Shown here in pieces: positions 1 to 5,006 of a DNA stretch of 6,979 nucleotides; the first letter of the stretch is position 1; each line of letters begins with the position of its first letter. The DNA is taken from contig DPJP01000198.1 of the NCBI GenBank assembly GCA_003542955.1, positions 3,195-10,173 on the forward strand, given 5' to 3'. Source of the stretch: Armatimonadota bacterium (lineage in GTDB: Bacteria > Armatimonadota > Zipacnadia > Zipacnadales > UBA11051). The position numbers were made by a program, and so were the translations under genes. Below the pieces are notes generated by a model, which was not told where the DNA came from, ran no database searches, and saw nothing but the letters and a program-made list of their open reading frames with translations.

Positions 1-1301
1 CGCCACCAGGCCAGTCTTTCTCCGATCATCTTTTCGTATCCCCGGTCCGTCGGGTCGTAAAAGCGCTTCCCCCGCAGCTCTTCCGGCAGATGTTCCTGAA
101 ACACCATGGCGTCCTCGTAATCATGGGCATAGCGGTACCCATCGCCGTAACCAAGCTCCTTCATGAGCCGGGTGGGAGCGTTTCGAATATGCAGGGGGAC
201 CGGCAGGCTTCCCGTCCTGCGGATCTCTCCCTGGACTCTGCCGAAGGCAATGTAGGCGGCATTGCTCTTGGGGGCCGTGGCCAGATAGAGGGCCGCCTGG
301 GCCAGTGCAAGCTCCCCCTCCGGAGAACCCAGGAAATGGTACGCCTGCAGGGCGTCGATCGCCAGGGATAATGCCCGGGGGTCGGCATTGCCGACGTCCT
401 CCGAGGCAAAACGGATCATCCGCCGGGCCACGTAAAGAGGGTCCTCCCCGGCCGCCAGCATCCGGGCCAGCCAGTAAAGAGAGGCATCGGGGTCGCTGTC
501 CCTGAGGCTTTTGTGCAGCGCCGAGATGAGATTGTAGTGTTCCTCCCCTTCCTTGTCATACAGGAGCGACTTTCTCTGGAGAATCTGTCCGATCCGCTCC
601 GGTGTCACCGCTTCTCCGTCACCTTCCCCGGAAGAAAGAAACGCCGCCACCGCCTCCAGTCCGTTCAGGGCCGCCCGGGCGTCCCCGTCAGCAAAGCGGG
701 CAAGGACCTCCAGGGCGCTGTCTTCGATCCGGAGGTTCATCTTCCCGAGTCCCTGGTCCGCGTCTTCGATGGCTCGCCGGAGAAGACGCACCAGGCTTTG
801 CTCCGAGAGGGGTTTCAGAACCAGGACCCGGCAGCGCGACAGGAGAGGGGCGATGATCTCGAAAGACGGGTTTTCCGTCGTCGCCCCTACCAGGGTGATC
901 AGGCCGCTCTCCACATGGGGGAGAAACGCATCCTGCTGGGCCTTGTTGAACCGATGGATTTCATCGACGAAAAGGATGGTCTGGCGTCCGAGCTGCCTCA
1001 TCCGGCGCGCCTCTTCAATGACGGCCCGGATTTCCTTCACCCCCGACAGCACGGCGGAGAAACTGATGAAATGAGATTTCGTCTCGCCGGCGAGAATCCG
1101 GGCGAGGGTGGTCTTTCCGGAGCCGGGAGGACCCCAGAGGATCATGGAAAACAGGCGATCCTGGCCGATGGCCCGCCTCAGAAGCGTATCCGGCCCCACA
1201 ATATGCTCCTGGCCGGAGTAATCCTCCAGGGTGCGCGGCCTCATCCGCTCCGCCAAGGGGCGGCCGGCTGCTCCGGGTTCATCCCTCTCGAAAAGGTCCA
1301 T
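1..1301 (-). CDS. rarA: Replication-associated recombination protein A (RarA/MgsA), AAA+ ATPase, 3' end cut by window edge
   Basis: RarA (MgsA, relative of eukaryotic WRNIP1) is a cytoplasmic AAA+ ATPase, related to clamp loaders, that acts at stalled replication forks. Reading the minus strand gives 433 uninterrupted codons. Visible motifs are an N-terminal 'PLAERMRPRTLEDYSGQEH' block (residues 15-33), Walker A GPPGSGKTT (57-65), Walker B LFVDEIHRFN (110-119), sensor 1 TTENPSF (141-147) and arginine-finger context SRCR (155-158). The C-terminal part has the family's tetramerisation and cap blocks, such as 'RMIRFASEDVGNADP' and 'PLHIRNAPTRLMKELGYG'. The frame leaves the window in ...RLAWW, so only a short tail is missing (family length is about 430-450). 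The start is forced: a TGA lies two codons upstream in frame. The ribosome site is weak (GGGATGA). The start lies 27 bases after the stop of the small cysteine-rich gene, so the two are probably co-transcribed. Identity is secure. Confidence 0.96.
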   Translation of the reverse strand, partial: MDLFERDEPGAAGRPLAERMRPRTLEDYSGQEHIVGPDTLLRRAIGQDRLFSMILWGPPGSGKTTLARILAGETKSHFISFSAVLSGVKEIRAVIEEARRMRQLGRQTILFVDEIHRFNKAQQDAFLPHVESGLITLVGATTENPSFEIIAPLLSRCRVLVLKPLSEQSLVRLLRRAIEDADQGLGKMNLRIEDSALEVLARFADGDARAALNGLEAVAAFLSSGEGDGEAVTPERIGQILQRKSLLYDKEGEEHYNLISALHKSLRDSDPDASLYWLARMLAAGEDPLYVARRMIRFASEDVGNADPRALSLAIDALQAYHFLGSPEGELALAQAALYLATAPKSNAAYIAFGRVQGEIRRTGSLPVPLHIRNAPTRLMKELGYGDGYRYAHDYEDAMVFQEHLPEELRGKRFYDPTDRGYEKMIGERLAWW

Positions 1302-1328
1302 GATTCATCCCGACGGACCAGTGGACCG

Positions 1329-1583
1329 TCAGCGCCGCTTTCCCTGCTCCGCCGCATCCAGGATGACGGACATCCGATCCCGGGGCACCGGTTCCATCAG
1401 ACGCCGGATCTCGTCTTCCGGCAGGCGTTTCATCAGCCGTTCACAGACCTGCGGAACCGCATGCCAGCACTGGAGGGTCCTTATGCAGGGACGCCCCGCG
1501 GACTCCCGGAGACAGTAGGTCAGGTGAACTTCTCCACCCAGGCGGGGACAGCGTAGAACGAGTTTCCCGGACTGTTCAGCCAT
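1329..1583 (-). CDS. Small cysteine-rich protein (84 aa), putative metal-binding, upstream of rarA
   Basis: I recognise the general type but know no function. The N-terminal half holds LRCPRLGGEVHLTYC, then PC and LQCW, giving cysteines at about 12, 24, 33 and 39 (spacing CX11CX8CX5C), plus Cys47. Such spacing suggests a structural zinc or iron site. The C-terminal half is a charged helical segment (ERLMKRLPEDEIRRL). No signal peptide or membrane segment is visible. Similar small proteins with a 'CPRLGxEVxxxYC...PC...CW' core occur, from memory, in deltaproteobacterial genomes. I chose the ATG at 1583 because GGAGAGG ends 9 bases before it; the ATG at 1592 touches that Shine-Dalgarno directly and is unlikely. 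It lies 27 bases upstream of rarA on the same strand, probably as first gene of that operon. Metal binding is an inference. Confidence 0.8.
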   Translation of the reverse strand: MAEQSGKLVLRCPRLGGEVHLTYCLRESAGRPCIRTLQCWHAVPQVCERLMKRLPEDEIRRLMEPVPRDRMSVILDAAEQGKRR

Positions 1584-1592
1584 TCTTATCAT

Positions 1593-1600
1593 CCTCTCCC
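1593..1600 (-). promoter_or_regulatory. Ribosome binding site deciding the start of the cysteine-rich gene
   Basis: The minus strand reads GGGAGAGG here. It directly abuts an ATG at 1592 but sits 9 bases from the ATG at 1583, so it supports the shorter reading frame. Its upstream edge overlaps the GC-rich palindrome at 1599-1626, which could influence access. Confidence 0.6.
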
Positions 1601-1626
1601 GGGCCCGCCGCCGGCGGCGGGTCCGG
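1599..1626. repeat. Very GC-rich perfect-core palindrome next to a ribosome binding site
   Basis: Positions 1604-1621 are a perfect 18-base palindrome (CCCGCCGCC / GGCGGCGGG). After one G/T mismatch (1603/1622) the pairing continues for four more base pairs, out to 1599/1626. If transcribed leftward it lies in the 5' leader of the cysteine-rich gene, immediately upstream of its Shine-Dalgarno. A very stable stem there could affect translation, or it could be a protein-binding site. It has no T-tract, so it is not an intrinsic terminator. Confidence 0.5.
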
Positions 1627-1668
1627 CAACGGCTGCATCATGCCCCATGTCGTGGGGGTTGGCAATGA

Positions 1669-1696
1669 ATTAAACGGAAGGAAACGGAGGCCACAA
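1669..1696 (-). promoter_or_regulatory. Candidate sigma-70-type promoter for the cysteine-rich gene and rarA
   Basis: On the minus strand TTGTGG (1691-1696) is followed after 16 bases by TTTAAT (1669-1674), a 5/6 match to TATAAT. It is the most AT-rich spot of an otherwise GC-rich gap and points toward the gene starting at 1583, giving a leader of about 80 bases. The -35 match is weak, so this is tentative. Confidence 0.4.
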
Positions 1697-1802
1697 GGGG
1701 GTGGGATCGTCCCCATGGCGCAGGATCGTCGGGTAATCCTATCAGAACCGGACAAGCGATCCGCCGCGGACATGACGAGGCATCCGTTCCGATCGGACCC
1801 GT

Positions 1803-1835
1803 CCCGGCGGCAGCGGGCTGGCCGCCGCCACCGGG
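1803..1835 (-). terminator. GC-rich hairpin after trpB2; possible transcript end without U-tract
   Basis: Starting about 34 bases past the trpB2 stop, the transcript can fold a 12-pair stem (CCCGGTGGCGGC with GCTGCCGCCGGG, two G-U pairs) around a 9-base loop. No run of T follows on the minus strand, so it is not a standard intrinsic terminator. It may protect the mRNA 3' end or assist Rho-dependent ending. Together with the promoter at 1669-1696 and the palindrome at 1599-1626 it accounts for the visible content of the gap at 1584-1868. Confidence 0.35.
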
Positions 1836-1868
1836 ATGGAAGGCCGATGAAGCAGGAACGAATCCCCG

Positions 1869-3230
1869 TCAGGGTTTGGGAAAACCCTCGATCGCCTTCA
1901 GGGCACGCTCGATCTCCTCTTCAGGCAGTTCGTAGGGTAACAGGTTCCCTTCGAAGTAGGCATCATAGGAGGCAAGATCCACCATTCCATGGCCACTCAG
2001 GTTGAAGAGGATCACCTTTTCCTTCCCCTCGGCCTTGGCCCGGCGCGCCTCGTCCACCACCGCGGCAATGGCATGATTGGACTCAGGTGCCGGGATGATG
2101 CCCTCGGTCCGGGCAAACTGAACACCCGCCTCAAATGTTTCCAGCTGGTGATATCCCCGGGGCTCGACCAGGCCGAGCCGGACCAGGTGGCTGACGACCG
2201 GTGCCATGCCGTGATAGCGGAGGCCGCCAGCATGGATTGGTGCCGGCACGAAGTCATGCCCCAGCGTATACATGGGAAGGAGTGGGGTCATCTTTGCCAG
2301 ATCGCCGAAATCATAGGCAAATGGCCCCCTTGTGAGCGTCGGGCAGGACGTCGGCTCGGAGGCAATGACCTGCACCTGTTTTCCATGAATCTTGTCCTGC
2401 AGAAACGGCGTGGCGATCCCGGCAAAGTTGCTGCCGCCGCCGGCGCAACCGATGACCACGTCGGGATATGCACCAGCCTTATCCATCTGTTTTTTTGCCT
2501 CCAGCCCGATGATCGACTGGTGGAGAAGGACATGGTTCAGCACGCTCCCGAGGGAGTACCTGGAATCGGGCTTCGTGACGGCATCTTCAATGGCTTCGCT
2601 GATGGCGATTCCCAGGCTGCCCGGGGAGTCGGGATGCTCCGCCAGGACGTTCCGGCCCGCCTGGGTCAGGGTGCTGGGACTGGGAAAACAGTCTGCCCCC
2701 CAGGTCCGCATCATCATTCTCCGGTAGGGCTTCTGTTCATAACTGACCCGAACCATGAAAACCCGGCATTCCAGCCCGAACATCGCACAGGCCATGCTGA
2801 GCGCGCTTCCCCACTGGCCGGCCCCCGTTTCCGTCGAGAGCCTTTTGATCCCAAAAACCTTATTGTAATAGGCTTGTGGAATAGCCGTGTTGGGCTTGTG
2901 AGAACCCGCAGGGCTGACTCCCTCGTATTTGTAATAGATCTTAACCGGGGCACCGAGAAGCTTTTCGAAGTTCCTGGCTCGGCACAGGGGACTGGGGCGA
3001 TAGAGGATCAGTTTCTCCAGCACCGGCTCGGGGATATCGATCCACCGCTCGGTGGTCACTTCCTGCTCGATCAGGTTCATCGGGAAGATGGGAGCGAGGT
3101 CCTCGGCCTTGACGGGCTCTCCTGTTCCGGGGTGAAGAGGCGGGCTCATGGGAGTGGGCACGTCCGCCAGAATATTGTACCACTGCCTGGGGATCTCCCG
3201 GTCTTCAAGAAGGATCTTCGTCTGTTCCAT
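1869..3230 (-). CDS. trpB2: Tryptophan synthase beta chain, class 2 (TrpB2 / TrpEb_2), PLP enzyme
   Basis: PLP-dependent cytoplasmic enzyme expected to condense indole with serine (or, in some TrpB2 lineages, phosphoserine) to tryptophan. At 453 aa it has the longer class-2 length rather than the ~400 aa of classical TrpB. An N-terminal extension carries WYNILADVP and PPLHPGT (17-36). The PLP lysine is K112 in GSHKPNTA, the catalytic glutamate is E134 in TETGAGQWG, and the phosphate loop is [11 protein letters not shown] (261-271). [13 protein letters not shown] (228-239), HAGGLRYHG (333-341) and the C-terminal SGHGMVD (412-418) also fit the class-2 family. The start is fixed by AAAGGAG six bases upstream of the ATG. 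No trpA or other trp gene is adjacent. Upstream is a Trp-codon leader peptide and terminator, so expression is most likely controlled by transcription attenuation in response to charged tRNA-Trp. That control supports a real tryptophan-forming role rather than only indole salvage or serine deamination. Confidence 0.95.
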   Translation of the reverse strand: MEQTKILLEDREIPRQWYNILADVPTPMSPPLHPGTGEPVKAEDLAPIFPMNLIEQEVTTERWIDIPEPVLEKLILYRPSPLCRARNFEKLLGAPVKIYYKYEGVSPAGSHKPNTAIPQAYYNKVFGIKRLSTETGAGQWGSALSMACAMFGLECRVFMVRVSYEQKPYRRMMMRTWGADCFPSPSTLTQAGRNVLAEHPDSPGSLGIAISEAIEDAVTKPDSRYSLGSVLNHVLLHQSIIGLEAKKQMDKAGAYPDVVIGCAGGGSNFAGIATPFLQDKIHGKQVQVIASEPTSCPTLTRGPFAYDFGDLAKMTPLLPMYTLGHDFVPAPIHAGGLRYHGMAPVVSHLVRLGLVEPRGYHQLETFEAGVQFARTEGIIPAPESNHAIAAVVDEARRAKAEGKEKVILFNLSGHGMVDLASYDAYFEGNLLPYELPEEEIERALKAIEGFPKP

Positions 3231-3318
3231 GGTTTTCTCCTTTCGTTGTCGGCTGATCGGCCCCGGACCCGCCCATCCGCGAAGTCCTCCGGCCCCTTCG
3301 GGAAGAACCCGTCACGGC

Positions 3319-3350
3319 AAAAAAAATGCCATGGGGTCTTCCCATGGCAT
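3319..3350 (-). terminator. Intrinsic terminator in the trpB2 leader (attenuator)
   Basis: In the leftward transcript ATGCCATGGG (3341-3350) pairs perfectly over 10 bp with CCCATGGCAT (3326-3335) around the 5-base loop AAGAC, followed by an eight-T run. This is a textbook intrinsic terminator. It lies between the leader peptide and trpB2, about 90 bases upstream of the trpB2 ATG, so it stops transcription before the structural gene unless an alternative fold prevents it. Confidence 0.93.
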
Positions 3351-3381
3351 GCTCTTTCAGGTTTGTCAGAGTCATGGGAAG
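3338..3381 (-). promoter_or_regulatory. Antiterminator pairing that competes with the trpB2 leader terminator
   Basis: In the transcript CTTCCCATG (3373-3381) is a perfect 9-bp complement of CATGGGAAG (3338-3346). The second strand covers most of the 5' arm and part of the loop of the terminator at 3326-3350. The two structures cannot coexist, so formation of this helix would allow read-through into trpB2. The short CTCT and AGAG near the ends of the intervening loop could add a small inner stem. Confidence 0.75.
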
Positions 3382-3395
3382 GGATCCCCCTGCCC
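3376..3395 (-). promoter_or_regulatory. Relay hairpin (segment 3:4) in the trpB2 leader
   Basis: In the transcript GGGCAGGG pairs with CCCTTCCC around a GGAT tetraloop (seven pairs with one C/T mismatch). Its 5' arm includes GGGCAG (3390-3395), which can instead pair with CTGCCC of the leader peptide region (3423-3428). Its 3' arm includes most of the antiterminator strand (3373-3381). It would therefore block antitermination when it forms and permit antitermination when its 5' arm is captured upstream. The role is inferred from complementarity. Confidence 0.6.
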
Positions 3396-3418
3396 ACGGC
3401 TCTTTTCGGCAAAGAACG

Positions 3419-3484
3419 CTACGGGCAGACGCTGTGCGCCTGCCACCACCACAACCTGGATATTGCTGCCTTCAATACGGTCAT
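3419..3484 (-). CDS. trpL: Tryptophan leader peptide with three tandem Trp codons (TrpL-like, 21 aa)
   Basis: A short frame of ATG plus 20 codons and TAG reads MTVLKAAISR, then LWWWQAHSVC and P. Three consecutive TGG codons (3443-3451) form residues 12-14; chance occurrence of a Trp triplet in a short leader just upstream of a tryptophan synthase gene is very unlikely. A weak purine-rich ribosome site (AGAGAG) lies 8 bases upstream of the ATG, and a promoter sits about 30 bases upstream. By the established trpL mechanism, a ribosome starved of Trp-tRNA stalls at the Trp codons and covers the 5' arm of the hairpin at 3424-3444. With tryptophan plentiful it runs on to the stop. The peptide itself probably has no function beyond sensing. 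It is too short for usual gene callers and is not similar in sequence to the enteric leader apart from the tandem Trp residues. Confidence 0.9.
   Translation of the reverse strand: MTVLKAAISRLWWWQAHSVCP
3424..3444 (-). promoter_or_regulatory. Pause hairpin (segment 1:2) overlapping the end of the leader peptide
   Basis: In the transcript GGCAGGCGC pairs with GCGTCTGCC around ACA: nine pairs with one G-U. The 5' arm begins within the last Trp codon, so a ribosome stalled on the Trp codons covers it. That frees the 3' arm, whose CTGCCC (3423-3428) can then pair with GGGCAG at 3390-3395. This is the position expected for the 1:2 hairpin of a trp attenuator. Confidence 0.75.
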
Positions 3485-3515
3485 GTGAACGTCTCTCTGC
3501 AAAAGTGGGGGAGGA

Positions 3516-3543
3516 AATATCACACGGAAATCGGGAAAGTCAA
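3516..3543 (-). promoter_or_regulatory. Promoter of the trpL-trpB2 transcript
   Basis: On the minus strand TTGACT (3538-3543) is followed after 16 bases by GATATT (3516-3521), a 5/6 and a 4/6 match to sigma-70 consensus. Predicted transcription starts near 3509, about 25 bases before the leader peptide ATG. It lies just past the gpsA stop, so trpB2 has its own promoter. Confidence 0.65.
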
Positions 3544-3555
3544 GGTGATTTTCCC
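3533..3555. repeat. Dyad symmetry overlapping the trpL -35 box
   Basis: GGGAAAGTCA (3533-3542) and TGATTTTCCC (3546-3555) are inverted copies with one mismatch, separated by three bases. The dyad covers the -35 box (3538-3543), a position where a repressor could compete with RNA polymerase. It might alternatively be a weak stem ending the gpsA transcript, although no good T-run follows. It does not resemble the enteric TrpR operator. Confidence 0.45.
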
Positions 3556-3557
3556 TT

Positions 3558-4763
3558 TCAGATGTCGACCCGGCCCAGAAATCCCTTGTGCCGCCGGTAC
3601 CAGAGATTCGGAATAAGCCGGTAGAGGATCCGGGAAATCGGGCCGATGTATTCCTTTGTTCGCTTGTCGAACTGGCAGGCCTGAATGAGCAGCTCGCGAA
3701 TGTCGTTCTTGCTTCCCCCTTCGTTGAAGATGCGATAGGCGCAGGAGAAGAGAGGGCTGTACATGTTTTTCTTCTCCAGGAATTTCTGGACGTTCCGGAT
3801 GGTGTTGGGTCCTTCCGGAGTCCCGTCGATCTTTTCCAGGACCTTCAGGTTCGTTTCGATGGGATTGCCCGAGTACAATTCGTAAAACAGCTTCCCGTAC
3901 CGATAGTTCTTGCTCGCCTCGGAAGAGACGGTAACGTACATGTCGCCTACCCCGGCCTGGCTGAAAAAGGCCTGGAAGCTCCCCCCCAGGAGCTTCGAAA
4001 GGGATCGGATCTCAACGCCGGACCGGGCAAACAGGGTGCCGGGAATGGAATCGCCGAGTTTCAGGCAGTCCGCAACCCCCTTGATGTTGGCCACGATGTT
4101 CTTAAGGGATCCGCAGGCCTCGACCCCGACAATGTCGAAGTTGTAATAGGAAGACAATTCCCGCCGGTTGAACTTGATGATCCGCTCCCTGACAAGCATG
4201 GCGTTCCGCTTCTTCCCGGCCACGGTCACGCACACGGGGTTCCCCAGGGCAATGTCCACATCGAAAAACGGACCGCCGATGCAGACGATATCGTACTTGT
4301 ACTTCAGCCTGTAGAGGCTGTTGTGGATCATCTGGGAAGGAGTCATCAGCTCCTTGGTGATCGGATCCGCCGCCAGTCCCTTGATGGGGGAGATGAGGCA
4401 GGTATCCCCGCCCTTTCTTTCCATGATGGGTTTCAGGTAGTCGAGGAATTCCGGAAGGCGGTTCATCGTCAGGGCCAGAACGATAAAGTCGTTGTCTTCC
4501 ACGATCCGTTCGAGGTCGTTGGTGGCAAAAACCTTGGGGCCCAGCCGGGGCACCTCGTCCATGCTCCCCAGGCGCCGGGCCAGATCTTCCGTCAGATGGA
4601 TAGGATTGAGATGCTCCCGGTTGATGGATTTGCAAACGGCAGCGTCGTGATAGTAAATGGTCACGCGCTTGTTGTCCCGGCCGAATTTGTAGGCGAAGGA
4701 TGTTCCCAGGCGGCCCGGTCCGATAATGGCAATGCGGGATGTGTCGAGATCGGTCAGGAGCAT
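3558..4763 (-). CDS. gpsA: Divergent NAD(P)-dependent glycerol-3-phosphate dehydrogenase (GpsA family, 401 aa)
   Basis: Expected to reduce dihydroxyacetone phosphate to sn-glycerol-3-phosphate for phospholipid synthesis in the cytoplasm. Counting from the ATG at 4763: a Rossmann motif IIGPGRLG (13-20, GxGxxG), FIVLALTMNRLPEFL (93-107), ISPIKGLA with K128, GGPFFD (163-168), the catalytic block ACGSLKNIVANIKGVAD with K221, and AGVGDMYVT with NYRYG (N286, R288) equivalent to the family's LAGLGD and NRRFG. It is longer than usual GpsA (about 330 aa) through inserts and a basic C-terminal tail ending YRRHKGFLGRVDI. The normally strict GAGxWGT start of the family is altered to GPGRLGT. The ATG is preferred over the GTG at 4769 because GGAAG lies 9 bases from the ATG but only 3 from the GTG. 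Family membership is clear; the exact substrate is less sure given the divergence. Confidence 0.85.
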   Translation of the reverse strand: MLLTDLDTSRIAIIGPGRLGTSFAYKFGRDNKRVTIYYHDAAVCKSINREHLNPIHLTEDLARRLGSMDEVPRLGPKVFATNDLERIVEDNDFIVLALTMNRLPEFLDYLKPIMERKGGDTCLISPIKGLAADPITKELMTPSQMIHNSLYRLKYKYDIVCIGGPFFDVDIALGNPVCVTVAGKKRNAMLVRERIIKFNRRELSSYYNFDIVGVEACGSLKNIVANIKGVADCLKLGDSIPGTLFARSGVEIRSLSKLLGGSFQAFFSQAGVGDMYVTVSSEASKNYRYGKLFYELYSGNPIETNLKVLEKIDGTPEGPNTIRNVQKFLEKKNMYSPLFSCAYRIFNEGGSKNDIRELLIQACQFDKRTKEYIGPISRILYRLIPNLWYRRHKGFLGRVDI

Positions 4764-4825
4764 GCGCACCCGCTTCCAGGTATTTTCGAGGCTTCAGGTC
4801 GATTCACGGCGGCACCCCGAAGATG

Positions 4826-4874
4826 CGTTGACAAACGGCGGTCAGTCTATGAGAGGCGACCTTGTTTGTCAACG
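4826..4874. repeat. 11-bp perfect inverted repeat bracketing the gpsA promoter
   Basis: CGTTGACAAAC (4826-4836) and GTTTGTCAACG (4864-4874) are perfect inverted copies 27 bases apart. The right arm contains the gpsA -35 box, and the left arm falls near the predicted start of transcription, so the arm centres are about 38 bases apart. Such placement fits paired operators or a looping repressor site, but could also be coincidental duplication of a TTGACA-like box. Confidence 0.55.
4844..4872 (-). promoter_or_regulatory. Promoter of gpsA
   Basis: On the minus strand a consensus TTGACA (4867-4872) is followed after exactly 17 bases by TAGACT (4844-4849), a 4/6 match to TATAAT. This implies a leader of roughly 75 bases before the gpsA ATG. 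Confidence 0.65.
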
Positions 4875-4922
4875 TGAAAGGGCCGGACCGGAGGCATCCC
4901 GGTGCGCCCTCGACGCTCCGCC

Positions 4923-4952
4923 TTGACATGGAGACGGCATCAACGGTATGGA
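4923..4952 (+). promoter_or_regulatory. Promoter of the MORN-repeat / universal stress operon
   Basis: A consensus TTGACA (4923-4928) is followed after 18 bases by TATGGA (4947-4952). Transcription would start near 4959, about 48 bases before the ATG at 5007. This also rules against an upstream in-frame ATG at 4902, which lies before the promoter. Confidence 0.5.
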
Positions 4953-5006
4953 TCGCTGACCATCCCTGAAAATCCGTCCCGGAAACGAACCAGAGGAAAC
5001 CGTCTC

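Noticed and set aside
513..1556. Long plus-strand open frame opposite rarA and the cysteine-rich gene
   Set aside because: It is antisense to a well-recognised RarA with intact motifs, its protein is low-complexity and rich in Arg, Pro and Gly, and it has no family signature. Such frames are common in GC-rich coding DNA.
1803..1835. Standard intrinsic terminator after trpB2
   Set aside because: The stem is strong but no T-run follows on the minus strand, so it is kept only as a low-confidence possible transcript end.
1989..3488. 499-codon plus-strand open frame opposite trpB2 and its leader
   Set aside because: It is antisense to trpB2 and shows no recognisable domain. The conserved signal is clearly on the minus strand.
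3231..3557. T-box riboswitch controlling trpB2
   Set aside because: The terminator/antiterminator pair raised the idea, but I saw no T-box consensus bulge sequence. The leader frame with three Trp codons explains the region better.
4828..4855. Plus-strand promoter using TTGACA at 4828
   Set aside because: No acceptable -10 box occurs 16-18 bases downstream; this TTGACA is better seen as one arm of the inverted repeat.
3588..4877. 429-codon plus-strand open frame opposite gpsA
   Set aside because: It is antisense to a clear dehydrogenase with Rossmann and catalytic motifs, and is compositionally odd.
4902..5006. N-terminal extension of the MORN-repeat protein from an upstream ATG at 4902
   Set aside because: The extension is basic and unlike the rest, precedes the likely promoter at 4923-4952, and the ATG at 5007 has its own ribosome site.
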